NCBI RefSeq assembly: GCF_019956555.1
Contig: NZ_JAHBDQ010000017.1
Coordinates: 48,483-112,482 of the forward strand
Source of the DNA: Pseudomonas sp. A-RE-19
GTDB lineage: Bacteria; Pseudomonadota; Gammaproteobacteria; Pseudomonadales; Pseudomonadaceae
DNA: 64,000 bases
Direction of reading: 5' to 3'
Position 1 is the stretch's first letter. Each line of letters starts with the position of its first letter. The position numbers were made by a program, and so were the translations under genes. Shown piece by piece: positions 8,867 through 17,050 of this stretch. Under the pieces are notes generated by a model. The model did not search any database, was not told where the DNA came from, and saw nothing but the letters and a program-made list of their open reading frames with translations.

Positions 8867-9001
8867 GGGGATTGTGTGAGACGGCGCAGGGGGGTGTTGT
8901 TGGGATAGCTTGTTAACCGAATCCCTCACCACAGAATCAGCGACTCATTTTTTCGTCACGACTGCCGATGACAACACGGACGATTTCAACGGATGCAATA
9001 C

Positions 9002-9907
9002 ATGAACAAGGCTGTTGTTTTACTAGTGCTCACGGCCCTGATTGCAGGATGCCAACCCATCATCCCTTTCAACAATCCGGCCGCTCAATATCCCCCGGGC
9101 CTGCGCTGCTTTGCTTACTGGGGCCAGAAACCCATCGGCTCGCTGGAGGTTGATTACATACGCGATCTCAGCGAGCGCGGCGATAAGGCGTGCACGATGA
9201 TCCTCGGCCACATGTACGAGCGTGGCCAAGGTGTCGCACAAGACATACCGCAGGCCAAGGCTCTCTATCAATCCGTGGCCGACGTGGATCCGGCGGCCTA
9301 TGCCCAACTCGGCCGTATGGCGGAAAAAGGCATTGGTGGTCCGCCCAACCTGGTTGAGGCCAGACAGTTTTATCAGCGTGCCGTCACCAAACCCGGGAAT
9401 ACCGACGTTGAGGCCAAGCTGGCTGAGTTCATGGAGGAGGGCATAGGTGGGCCGCAGGACTTCCAAGGTGCGCTGGAGCTTTACCTGAACGCCGCCGGGA
9501 TCGTCGGCAGCGCTTCATGGAAAGGCATGGAACGGATGCGGGCCAAAGGCCTGACCCTGACGATCGAACAGCAACAGAGCTACAACAATATCTTTATCAA
9601 CAGCGTGCAGCACGACGTCAGAAAAAAGATCAAGGCCATTCAGAAAACTCTGGCGAAGGAGAACATGTCGGTTCCTGCCAGCAAACTTGTTCGGGTACAG
9701 CTGGAGTTCACCCCCGGTTTGTTGGTGCCTGTGATCTCGCTGCTGGAAAGTTCGGGTAATAGCGCCATCGACCAAAAGGTGATGCAGGCCTTTAGCGACT
9801 ACCGATTCCCCGCCGATCCAATCATGCCTCCGGGCCAGAAGACCTATAAGGCAATCGCTTTCGTCACCCCGGATGCGAAAGACACGCTCCCGAGCAAAAA
9901 GGACTGA
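9002..9907 (+). CDS. Sel1-repeat lipoprotein with TonB_C-like C-terminus (copy 1)
   Basis: A predicted outer-envelope lipoprotein of about 301 residues. The signal peptide ends in the lipobox LIAGC at residues 15-19. Residues of about 50-165 hold Sel1-like (SLR) helical repeats with the GHMYERGQGVAQD and MAEKGIGGPPNLVEARQFYQRA patterns, usually protein-binding. The last 90 residues (VRVQLEFTPGLLVPVISLLESSGNSAID...) look like a TonB C-terminal-type beta domain. The function is unknown; binding to envelope or peptidoglycan partners is an inference. The start at MNKAVV is chosen over an ATG three codons upstream. It is the first of a tandem pair. Confidence 0.75.
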   Translation: MNKAVVLLVLTALIAGCQPIIPFNNPAAQYPPGLRCFAYWGQKPIGSLEVDYIRDLSERGDKACTMILGHMYERGQGVAQDIPQAKALYQSVADVDPAAYAQLGRMAEKGIGGPPNLVEARQFYQRAVTKPGNTDVEAKLAEFMEEGIGGPQDFQGALELYLNAAGIVGSASWKGMERMRAKGLTLTIEQQQSYNNIFINSVQHDVRKKIKAIQKTLAKENMSVPASKLVRVQLEFTPGLLVPVISLLESSGNSAIDQKVMQAFSDYRFPADPIMPPGQKTYKAIAFVTPDAKDTLPSKKD

Positions 9908-9928
9908 CCCGCCCCCACCCCAATCCCC

Positions 9929-9966
9929 TGTGGGAGCGGCGGTGCGACGATTCGACTTGCTCGAAG
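9929..9966. repeat. Single REP element (TGTGGGAGCGG type)
   Basis: One diverged unit, TGTGGGAGCGGCGGTGCGAC followed by ATTCGACTTGCTCG, in the 100 bp gap between the two paralogous lipoprotein genes. Confidence 0.5.
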
Positions 9967-10008
9967 GCGCCCGGTCAGAAAAGAGTTCGACTTCAACGGA
10001 TGCAATCC

Positions 10009-10920
10009 ATGAACAAGGCTGTTGTTTTACTGGTGCTCACGGCCCTCATTGCAGGATGCCAAGCTACCCCGCCCAGTCCTCAGGAGGACTTCCAAACCGG
10101 CCTCCGTTGCAGGCTTCTTATGGATAAAGAAAACACCACTGCGGAGCAGGTCGAAAACATCCGCGAATCCAGCGAGAACGGCAACCTCCTATGCAAACTC
10201 GTGCTCGGCTTTCTGTATGAACGTGGCTACGGCGTGCCGCAGGACATACATAGAGCCAAGACCCTCTATCAGTCCGTGGCCGTCGGGAAGGCAGCAGGCT
10301 ATGAACAATTGGCTCGCATGGCGGAAGAGGGCATCGGCCAGGCACCCAACCTTGTTGAGGCCAGGCAGTTTTATCAGTTGGCCGTCACCGCACCCGGAAA
10401 TCTGGACAGTGAGGCCAAGTTGGCCCAATTCATGGAGGACGGCAGAGGTGGTCCGCAGGATCTGAAAGGGGCGCTGGCGCATTACCTGAACGCCGCCAAG
10501 TACGTCGACGATGCTCCATGGCAAGGTGTACAGCGGCTACGCGGTAAGGGCCTGGTTCTGTCGGCCGAACAGGTAAAGCACTACAACGAAATATGGATCG
10601 ATAGCCTCGATAGAAGCCTCAAAAGCACGGAGGTGGACGTTCAGCAAGCCCTGGCGAAGCAGTTCAAGTCAGGCGCTGCCGGCAAACTGGTCACGCTACA
10701 ACTGGTAGGTAACCCTGGTTCGGTTGTGCCTCAAATCTCAGTGCTGGAAAGCTCGGGCGATAGGTCTATCGACCAAGCGGTGCTGAAGGCTATGAGCGAT
10801 TACCGGTTCCTCGACGAGCCGATATTGGCAGCAGGTCAGAAGACTTGGCAGGTGAATTTCATCGTCGAGACGGAGTGTTATGACAGGCTCCCGCGAACCC
10901 AGCCAAGCTGTTCGCAATAA
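10009..10920 (+). CDS. Sel1-repeat lipoprotein with TonB_C-like C-terminus (copy 2)
   Basis: A paralogue of the preceding gene, about 303 residues, with the same order: lipobox LIAGC, SLR repeats (GFLYERGYGVPQDIHRAKTLYQS, MAEEGIGQAPNLVEARQFYQ) and a C-terminal TonB_C-like domain (LVTLQLVGNPGSVVPQISVLE). The DNA of the start and signal peptide is almost identical to copy 1, including the upstream TTCAACGGATGCAAT stretch, whereas the mature parts have diverged. This points to a fairly old duplication with gene conversion or selection at the 5' end. Its C-terminus ends in a Cys-containing RTQPSCSQ tail absent from copy 1. Confidence 0.75.
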   Translation: MNKAVVLLVLTALIAGCQATPPSPQEDFQTGLRCRLLMDKENTTAEQVENIRESSENGNLLCKLVLGFLYERGYGVPQDIHRAKTLYQSVAVGKAAGYEQLARMAEEGIGQAPNLVEARQFYQLAVTAPGNLDSEAKLAQFMEDGRGGPQDLKGALAHYLNAAKYVDDAPWQGVQRLRGKGLVLSAEQVKHYNEIWIDSLDRSLKSTEVDVQQALAKQFKSGAAGKLVTLQLVGNPGSVVPQISVLESSGDRSIDQAVLKAMSDYRFLDEPILAAGQKTWQVNFIVETECYDRLPRTQPSCSQ

Positions 10921-11040
10921 CAAGTCGGGTCGCTTGAGGGGGAGCAGGGTGCTTGCCGGGATAACGCTTGGCGTCCACTCTATGGCATGACGACAAGGAG
11001 CGTTATCCGATACTCCGTCGCGATAAAGGGAGCTTGCAAC

Positions 11041-11256
11041 ATGACCGACGATACAAAAACCAAAGGCCCGGCGTCGTATTTCCCATCGATCGAGAAAAAA
11101 TACGGCCAGCCAATCAACCACTGGCTGGATCTGCTGGGAACAGTGAGCACAAAGAAGCATATGGAAATGGTGGCTTGGCTGAAGGCTGAACACGGTATGG
11201 GGCACGGGCATGCCAATGCTTTGGTTGCGTACTATTTGGCGAGTTCACCAACCTAA
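11041..11256 (+). CDS. DUF4287 domain-containing small protein
   Basis: A 71-residue protein resembling the DUF4287 family, found alone or as a module in small bacterial proteins. Visible are FPSIEKKYGQPINHW near residues 14-28 and the ending KAEHGMGHGHANALVAYYL. The biochemical function is not known to me. The start is the MTDDTKTKG methionine, because GGGAG lies about 8 bases before it; a longer frame starting 18 codons earlier has no such site. No operon partner is apparent: the upstream lipoprotein gene ends 120 bp before it and a 370 bp leader region follows. Confidence 0.75.
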   Translation: MTDDTKTKGPASYFPSIEKKYGQPINHWLDLLGTVSTKKHMEMVAWLKAEHGMGHGHANALVAYYLASSPT

Positions 11257-11628
11257 CCTATAGCCCATTTAAACAAGAAAAATTGCGATCGTTTAAATGA
11301 AGCTTGCCGTTACCATCCAAAGGCTACAACGCCTTGCGCCACCCCCTACACGTAAGACAGAATCCGCCGGCTTGTGCGTCTAGGGGCCGCTCGGTAACTT
11401 GATTCCTGTCGCTGCTCATCAGTGATCGGGTTTAGTAGCCCGTGGCTAAATCTAAGACGTACGACGCTTCTATCAGTCGGGCTTTGCGCCTGCATTTTGA
11501 TGGTAGCTGTACGTAGGGCGTCCTTGGGCGCGCCGGCTTCTTAGATTCCCCGGTCTACTAACCTGCGTACAGCTGCCACCCCTTCTTTAGTAGAGAAGTG
11601 ATGGGAGCCCACATCAGGAATCTAAGAC
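11257..11628. other. Gene-free stretch holding the DUF6124 leader
   Basis: About 370 bp without a reading frame of note. Bases 11257-11400 contain no clear signal apart from an AT-rich AATTGCGATCGTTTAAATG patch. Bases 11427-11628 form the structured leader listed separately. Confidence 0.6.
11427..11628 (+). promoter_or_regulatory. Structured 5' leader with repeated hairpins before the DUF6124 gene
   Basis: Three related modules. Module 1: CGGG/CCCG stem (11427-11430/11439-11442) presenting loop TTTAGTAG, followed by AAATCTAAGAC (11448-11458). Module 2 is inverted: CTTAGATT at 11540-11547 and CTACTAA at 11555-11561, held inside a 16 bp stem (11502-11517 with 11562-11577, two positions being G-U pairs in RNA). 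Module 3: CTTCT/AGAAG hairpin (11582-11586/11594-11598) presenting loop TTAGTAG, then AATCTAAGAC at 11619-11628, directly before the ATG. The inverted module can pair with either of the other two. CTTAGATTCC (11540-11549) is perfectly complementary to GGAATCTAAG (11617-11626), which includes the Shine-Dalgarno bases. A translational switch is inferred. Confidence 0.55.
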
Positions 11629-11988
11629 ATGTTCAAAGTTACGCCAAATCCGCCGGACACCGATCCGATATCCCCGTACGAACCCGATTCAAAGCAGCTC
11701 AACGAGTCCGCCAAGCGGGCTCTCGACTTCCACTTCCCGTCGAATGCCGACATCAAAGCCACCGCGCGTAAACCCAGCAAGCTATTTGCCGTGGACCCAG
11801 AGGCGACTACCGAAACCCTGGCGGTTTTTTTGGTCGAGACGCTGGCCTCGGTCGATGTGATGGTCCATCAGTTGGTGGATCATCTGGAGGGTGGGTCGCG
11901 CTACGCACTGCTGGGCATTTCAAACAGCATCATGGTGGCGGAGATCACCGCGAATCGGGTTCTAGATCACATTAATACGCCTGAGTAG
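11629..11988 (+). CDS. DUF6124 (formerly DUF3077) family protein
   Basis: A 119-residue protein of a family common and multi-copy in Pseudomonas, with the characteristic opening FKVTPNPPDTDP and the C-terminal helical part LLGISNSIMVAEITANRVLDH. It has no signal peptide or membrane segment. The function is unknown. The AGGA ribosome binding site at 11616-11619 is 9 bases before the ATG and lies within a stretch that could be masked by the upstream inverted repeat, so translation is probably controlled. It is followed directly by a REP doublet that may end the transcript. Confidence 0.8.
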   Translation: MFKVTPNPPDTDPISPYEPDSKQLNESAKRALDFHFPSNADIKATARKPSKLFAVDPEATTETLAVFLVETLASVDVMVHQLVDHLEGGSRYALLGISNSIMVAEITANRVLDHINTPE

Positions 11989-12007
11989 GTGTGGACTGCA
12001 TTCCCTT

Positions 12008-12089
12008 TGTAGGAGCGAGGCTTGCCCGCGAAGAACGATAACGCGGTGTGACAGACCTGACGCCTTCGCGGGCAAGCCTCGCTCCTACA
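12008..12089. repeat. REP doublet, TGTAGGAGCGAGGCTTGCCCGCGAAG type
   Basis: Arms TGTAGGAGCGAGGCTTG and CAAGCCTCGCTCCTAC. The copy is almost identical, spacer included (AACGATAACGCGGTGTG), to that at 8786-8866. It sits between the convergent DUF6124 and alkC genes. Confidence 0.92.
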
Positions 12090-12100
12090 GGGGGCGTGTT

Positions 12101-13198
12101 TTAAGGACGGATTTCGAACGCCGTGATGGCCAGCCGTTCGCCGTTGACCAGAATATGCACGGCGTGCAGGCCAAGATAATGCTTTCGGGTGGTGAGTTCT
12201 TTGATGTGCTGGCTACGGGCGATGGTTTCGGTAGCCTTGCCGGGCAGAGTCGTTGCCTTGAGCTTGAACACCTTCGCTGACGTGCTGCCGTTGGCTTTGA
12301 CGTAATCAATCGCGTAGTCGATCACCAGTCGCTGACTCTCCGGCACGGTGGATTTCACCGCGAAGGACAAAGTGATTTTCTCTCCCAGTCGAATCACCGC
12401 TGGCTCAACCTGCACGTCAATGATTTCAACCTCGGGCTTGCCGCCCGCACCAATGATTGCCAGCGCCTGCTTGTTACCTTGTTTGATCAAACTACGCAGA
12501 GCGTGTCTGGCGATCCACGCCGTGTGTTTGTTTTCCAGCGACCAGCCCTCGATCAGGTCCAGCACCCACTCGGGATGGTCTTTGGTGATGTCGTTGAGGT
12601 GGTTGGCCACGGATTTGCGCACGTACAGGCTGTCGTCGGCCTTGAGGTTGTCGAGGATCGCGGCCGCCAGTGTCGGGTCCGCCTGGACCGGCTCCAGGCG
12701 GAACGACCAGGGCAGGCGCGGTCGGCTGCCTTCGCTGGCCAGGCGCCGGACGTGTTCGTTGTCATCCAGCGACCAGTCGTGCATCAGCGCCAACGAGCGT
12801 TCGATATCACGGCGCAGAAAGTGCCGGATCGCGAATTCCGATGAGCCGAAGGCCGTGAAGTATTTGAGCGCGTCCATCGACAGGTCGAACGTGTGAGCGC
12901 CGTAAGTGGCGACGTAGTGTGGCAGGAACATGCTGACGAAGGCGCTGTTCAGACGCGGGGCGAGGGCGCGCAGGACGTCGAGGGATTCTTCATAACCGAG
13001 CGGCAACACCGCGTGCAGACATTCACTGACGCGGGCCATGCGTTGCATGACCGAGAGGTCCGCCAGACCGGTTTTGGCCAGCTTCAGGAAGGCCTTGGCA
13101 TCGAACCCGGGATAGACGGCCGTCATCTCGGTGGCGATGTGCGCGAGGCGTTCGGCGTTGAAGATTTCCTTCAGGGCGGGGGCGGGTTGGTCAGCCAT
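12101..13198 (-). CDS. alkC: DNA alkylation repair glycosylase, AlkC type with Ig-like domain
   Basis: A HEAT-repeat DNA glycosylase of 365 residues that excises alkylated bases such as 3-methyladenine and 3-methylcytosine without flipping them out. Residues of about 1-260 form alpha-helical HEAT-like repeats (for example FTAFGSSEFAIRHFLRRD, DDSLYVRKSVANHLNDITKD and HTAWIARHALRSLIKQGN). About residues 262-365 form a beta-rich Ig-like tail (VEIIDVQVEPAVIRLGEK to the end), the domain order described for P. fluorescens AlkC. The gene is isolated, between REP doublets on each side, and no ada or alkA gene is near. AlkD would lack the tail, which is why AlkC is preferred. Confidence 0.85.
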   Translation of the reverse strand: MADQPAPALKEIFNAERLAHIATEMTAVYPGFDAKAFLKLAKTGLADLSVMQRMARVSECLHAVLPLGYEESLDVLRALAPRLNSAFVSMFLPHYVATYGAHTFDLSMDALKYFTAFGSSEFAIRHFLRRDIERSLALMHDWSLDDNEHVRRLASEGSRPRLPWSFRLEPVQADPTLAAAILDNLKADDSLYVRKSVANHLNDITKDHPEWVLDLIEGWSLENKHTAWIARHALRSLIKQGNKQALAIIGAGGKPEVEIIDVQVEPAVIRLGEKITLSFAVKSTVPESQRLVIDYAIDYVKANGSTSAKVFKLKATTLPGKATETIARSQHIKELTTRKHYLGLHAVHILVNGERLAITAFEIRP

Positions 13199-13235
13199 CG
13201 TGGACTCCTTGGTCGTTGTTATTTATTCCATGTAC

Positions 13236-13315
13236 CGCGTTATCGTTCTTCGCGGGCAAGCCTCGCTCCTACAGACTGTGTGATATCCCTGTAGGAGCGA
13301 GGCTTGCCCGCGATG
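13236..13315. repeat. REP pair, opposed CGCGGGCAAGCCTCGCTCCTAC units
   Basis: One reverse unit ends TCGCTCCTACAG at about 13272 and one forward unit starts TGTAGGAGCGAGGC at about 13290, the reverse of the usual doublet order. It lies between the alkC start and the 3' end of the antiporter gene. Confidence 0.8.
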
Positions 13316-13332
13316 AGTCCCTCACCGTCACC

Positions 13333-15141
13333 TCAAACCTTACCCGCTTCCTCTTCCAACTGATCCGACTCAAACAACTTCGCCAATTCCGCCCGTGCTT
13401 CCTGCGCCGTCTGCATCACCTTGGCCGCATCGTCATACACCGCATGCTGAGCCTCCAGCACCTGTTCATCGTGATGGGTAAAGCGCTTGATCCGCGCATC
13501 GGCCTGGGCTTGCGTCAGGCCCAGGCCGACCAGGGTCCGCCGGGTCATTTCCAGGCTCGAATAATAGGTTTCCCGCACCGCTTGAGCCCCGACATCCACC
13601 AACCGGTGCACATGCTGACGGTTACGGGCGCGGGCGATGATTTTGATGTGCGGATAAAGCTTGTGCACCAACTCGGCGGTCTTGATGTTGGTGTCCGGAT
13701 CATCGGTGGCGATCACGAAAAATTCCGCTTGCTCGACCTTGGCCGCGCTGAGGATTTCCGGGCGCATCGGGTCGCCGTAGAACACCGGCACGCCGCCGAA
13801 GCTGCGGGACAGTTCGATGGTTTCCACTGACGTGTCCAGCGCCACGAACTTGATGTTCTGCGCCCGCAGAATCCGCGCCACGATCTGCCCCATACGGCCC
13901 ATGCCGGCGATGACCACGCGTGGCGTGTCGGTGTCGATTTCGCGGAACTTCTGCGGCACCTCTACCGGTTGAACCTTGGGCTTGACCAGTCGTGCGCAGG
14001 CCAGCAGCAACAGCGGTGTCAGCGCCATCGACAGGGTGATGGTCAGCACCAGCAAGTCGTACAGGCGCGGCTCGAACAAGCCCTGATCCCGGCCGATCTT
14101 GAACACCACAAAGGCAAATTCACCACCGGCCGCCAACACAATGCCCAAGCGAATCGCATTGACCTTGCCCAACCCCCCGGCCAGTCGACCGACCACAAAC
14201 AGCAGCGGCAACTTGATGGCGATCAGCAGCACGGTCAGCCCCAGCACCACGACCGGGGCGCTCAGCAGCAGACTCAAATTGGCGCCCATGCCGACGCTGA
14301 TGAAAAACAGCCCCAGCAGCAGGCCCTTGAACGGTTCGATCTGCGCTTCCAGTTCGTGGCGATATTCGGAATCCGCCAGCAGCAAACCGGCGAGGAACGC
14401 GCCGAGTGCCATGGACACGCCGACCAGATCCATCAACCACGCGGTGCCAATCACCACCAGCAACGCGGTCGCGGTGGACACCTCCGGCAGACCGGTCCTG
14501 GCCACCACGCGAAACACCGGTCGCAACAAATACCGCCCGCCAATCACCACCACCGCGATACTGCCCAGCACCCGCAAGCCATGGTTCAGATCTTCGGCGG
14601 CACTGCTGGTGTGATCGCCGCCGGCCAGCAGCGGCACCATCGCGATCAGCGGGATCGCGGCGATGTCCTGGAACAGCAAAATCGCGAACGCCAGCCGCCC
14701 GTGGGGGCTGGTCAACTCTTTGCGCTCGGCCAGGCTTTGCAGGCCAAACGCCGTGGACGACAACGCCAGGCCAAGGCCCAGCACAATGGCGCTGTTCAGG
14801 GATTGACCGAACACGAACAACGCCAGCACACCAATCACCGAACCGGTCAGCAGCACCTGCGCCAGGCCCACGCCGAACACCGATTTGCGCATCACCCACA
14901 AGCGTCGAGGCGACAGCTCAAGGCCGATGATGAACAGCAATAACACCACCCCGAGTTCAGAGATGTGGCTGACGCTTTGCGGATTACCGATCAAGCCCAG
15001 CACCGACGGCCCGATGATCACCCCGGCAAACAGATAACCCAGCACCGCCCCCAGCTGCAGGCGCTTGGCCAAGGGCACGGTGAGCACTGCCGCGAATAAA
15101 AAGACGACAGCGGCTTGCAACAGATTGCCTTCGTGGGGCAT
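13333..15141 (-). CDS. Kef-type K+/H+ antiporter (CPA2 family) with RCK domain
   Basis: A 602-residue inner-membrane cation:proton antiporter of the monovalent cation:proton antiporter-2 family. About twelve hydrophobic segments occupy residues 5-385, including the CPA2 motifs GLELSPRRLW and LFQDIAAIPL. A cytoplasmic RCK/TrkA_N nucleotide-binding domain begins near residue 410 with VVIAGMGRMGQIVARIL. A final alpha-helical tail of about 90 residues follows, rich in Gln and Glu. This architecture matches KefB/KefC, which exchange K+ for H+ during electrophile stress, but I see no KefF/KefG partner gene next to it. The start is the MPHEGNLLQ methionine. Confidence 0.88.
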   Translation of the reverse strand: MPHEGNLLQAAVVFLFAAVLTVPLAKRLQLGAVLGYLFAGVIIGPSVLGLIGNPQSVSHISELGVVLLLFIIGLELSPRRLWVMRKSVFGVGLAQVLLTGSVIGVLALFVFGQSLNSAIVLGLGLALSSTAFGLQSLAERKELTSPHGRLAFAILLFQDIAAIPLIAMVPLLAGGDHTSSAAEDLNHGLRVLGSIAVVVIGGRYLLRPVFRVVARTGLPEVSTATALLVVIGTAWLMDLVGVSMALGAFLAGLLLADSEYRHELEAQIEPFKGLLLGLFFISVGMGANLSLLLSAPVVVLGLTVLLIAIKLPLLFVVGRLAGGLGKVNAIRLGIVLAAGGEFAFVVFKIGRDQGLFEPRLYDLLVLTITLSMALTPLLLLACARLVKPKVQPVEVPQKFREIDTDTPRVVIAGMGRMGQIVARILRAQNIKFVALDTSVETIELSRSFGGVPVFYGDPMRPEILSAAKVEQAEFFVIATDDPDTNIKTAELVHKLYPHIKIIARARNRQHVHRLVDVGAQAVRETYYSSLEMTRRTLVGLGLTQAQADARIKRFTHHDEQVLEAQHAVYDDAAKVMQTAQEARAELAKLFESDQLEEEAGKV

Positions 15142-15339
15142 GGCGAAACTCCATTAACTCGGTACGGCGGGGGCGCATAGGATAAAGGCTGACACTGGAT
15201 GCGTCAGCCATGAACGAAAACGTTATGCGCCGACACACCGGTATCGTGAGCAGGCGACAACGATGTTGTTACATTTAGCATCAATTGGTTACATTCATAG
15301 GATAAGCTGATCAATCCGTTTCGTTCCCGAGTGCGCACC

Positions 15340-16254
15340 ATGGCCATCAACTTCGACCTTAACGACTTGCAAGCCTTCCGCGCCGTGGTGGAGCAGGGCA
15401 GCTTTCGAAAGGCTGCGGACACGGTGCGTATTTCCCAACCGGCCCTTAGCCGGCGGATCGAAAAGCTCGAAGACGCTCTGGGCGTGAAATTGTTCGAGCG
15501 CACCACTCGACGGGTCAGTCTGACTCAGGCCGGACGCGGTTTCTTGCCCAGCGTTGAGCGCTTGCTGGATGACCTCGACGTTGCGCTTTTAGGTATCAGT
15601 GAAGTCGCTTCGAGCCGGCTCGGCCACGTGACCGTCGCGTGTGTACCGTCTGCGGCGTACTACTTCATGCCGCGTGTGATCGCCCACTACCACCGGCAAT
15701 TTCCGCGGATCAAGGTCAAGGTGCTCGATTCCAGTGCCCACGAGGTATTGAGCGCCGTCGTCAACGGTGAAGCGGATTTCGGCCTGAGTTTCATGGGGGC
15801 TCTGGAGGTCGAAGTCGAGTTCGAGCAGTTGGTGCAGGAAGGTTATGTGGTGGCGTGCAGACGAGATCATCCCTTGGCGGGACGCAGCAGTGTGACGTGG
15901 GATGAGTTCTATCAGCAGGATTACATCTCGCTGGACAAGACTTCGGGCAATCGATTTCTGCTGGATCAAGCGCTGGCTGGCGTGGTACCCAAGCGGCCGA
16001 GCATCTGCGAAACCCGTCATGTGACGACCATGATCGGTCTGGTAGAGGCCGGGTTGGGCGTGGCAGCGGTGCCGTTGATGGCGATGCCGGCGGCGGACCA
16101 CCCGATTCTGACGCGGGTACCGCTGACCGATCCGCAGGTGATGCGCAGTGTTGGTTTGATCAAGCGCCGGGGTCGTACGTTAACCCCGGCGGCATTGGCG
16201 TTGGAGCGCCTGGTGGTGGAAATGAAAGTCCAGCAACCCTCGGTCAGCGGCTGA
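15340..16254 (+). CDS. LysR family regulator, probable regulator of aconitate use
   Basis: A 304-residue LysR regulator with its winged-helix motif at about residues 4-62 (LNDLQAFRAVVEQGSFRKAADTVRISQPALSRRIEKLE) and a substrate-binding domain to the end (VTVACVPSAAYYFMPRVI onwards). I start at the ATG encoding MAINFDL; the frame also has a GTG three codons earlier. It is convergent with the aconitate isomerase-like gene, with an 11 bp overlap of the 3' ends, and that gene is followed on the minus strand by an aconitate/citrate carrier. Control of that operon is inferred from proximity only. Confidence 0.88.
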   Translation: MAINFDLNDLQAFRAVVEQGSFRKAADTVRISQPALSRRIEKLEDALGVKLFERTTRRVSLTQAGRGFLPSVERLLDDLDVALLGISEVASSRLGHVTVACVPSAAYYFMPRVIAHYHRQFPRIKVKVLDSSAHEVLSAVVNGEADFGLSFMGALEVEVEFEQLVQEGYVVACRRDHPLAGRSSVTWDEFYQQDYISLDKTSGNRFLLDQALAGVVPKRPSICETRHVTTMIGLVEAGLGVAAVPLMAMPAADHPILTRVPLTDPQVMRSVGLIKRRGRTLTPAALALERLVVEMKVQQPSVSG

Positions 16255-17020
16255 CCGAGTCCAGCCCCGTTGCTTTTACATCCGGCTGAGCTGCGGTGGA
16301 GGCCAGGTACTCAAGCAGTGCCTTGGCCTCGGCTGGGTGTTGCGCATTGACCGGAATGCCGGCGGCGAAACGGGTGACCGATTGCACCGATTCCGGAATC
16401 TTCGCCACAAAGCTCACTCCCGGCACCGGCAGCAATTCGCTGACCTGCTGGAAGCCCAGTTGATAGTCGCCGGTGGCAACAACCGAGCCCACCGGGATTT
16501 TCGGGATCATCTTTGACTTGGGTTTGAGCTGGTTTTCGATGCCGAGGCGCTTGAACAGTTGCTGTTCGATGTACACGCCGCTGGCACTGTCGGAATAGGC
16601 GACTGATTTGGCATCGAGCAAGGTTTTTTTCAGGCCTTCCTCCGAGCTGATGTCCGGCTTCGGCGCACCTTCACGCACTACCAGGCCGATTCGTGAATCC
16701 GCCAGTTCGACCCGTGAAGCGGGATCGACTTTGCCTTGCTTGATCAGGTCGTCGAGGGCATAACCGACCATGATGACCACGTCGGCTTGTTCGCCACGGG
16801 CCAGACGATTGGGAATGGCTTCCGGGGCTTTTCCCATGGATGGACCCAGGGCGGTGTCCAGAGTGTTGCCGGTAGACTCGGCAAATTTCGGGCCGAGGAT
16901 CTTGTAGGCCGCGGTGAAACCACCGGAAGTCATCACACGGATTTCTTCGGCCTGGGCGACTGCACTCAAACCGAGGCTGATCACTAGGGCCAGGGCGGTG
17001 AAGTTGAAAAATTTTTTCAT
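16244..17020 (-). CDS. ais: Periplasmic ModA-fold protein, probable aconitate isomerase
   Basis: A 258-residue periplasmic protein with a signal peptide (MKKFFNFTALALVISLG, cleavage after AQA at about residue 24) and a molybdate-binding-protein-like fold (IRVMTSGGFTAAYKILGPKF, RGEQADVVIMVGYALDDL). Aconitate isomerase of Pseudomonas, which interconverts trans- and cis-aconitate, is a ModA-like exported protein of about this length. The neighbouring citrate/aconitate-type MFS gene 30 bp upstream, in place of modBC, favours that reading over a molybdate binding protein. The alternative is an orphan solute-binding protein. The gene overlaps the 3' end of the LysR gene by 11 bp. Confidence 0.62.
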   Translation of the reverse strand: MKKFFNFTALALVISLGLSAVAQAEEIRVMTSGGFTAAYKILGPKFAESTGNTLDTALGPSMGKAPEAIPNRLARGEQADVVIMVGYALDDLIKQGKVDPASRVELADSRIGLVVREGAPKPDISSEEGLKKTLLDAKSVAYSDSASGVYIEQQLFKRLGIENQLKPKSKMIPKIPVGSVVATGDYQLGFQQVSELLPVPGVSFVAKIPESVQSVTRFAAGIPVNAQHPAEAKALLEYLASTAAQPDVKATGLDSVSR

Positions 17021-17050
17021 CGAATGGCTCTCGCAGTTAGAGGTCGGGGT

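Noticed and set aside
11257..11628. tRNA or small protein gene between the DUF4287 and DUF6124 genes
   Set aside because: No cloverleaf and no ribosome-binding-site-led frame; the conserved-looking repeats are better explained as a leader of the next gene.
13969..14943. 324-codon plus-strand frame rich in Gln and His
   Set aside because: Antisense of the Kef-type antiporter gene.
16244..17020. Molybdate ABC transporter binding protein ModA
   Set aside because: No modB/modC or molybdate operator nearby; a tricarboxylate carrier gene is the neighbour, so aconitate isomerase fits better.
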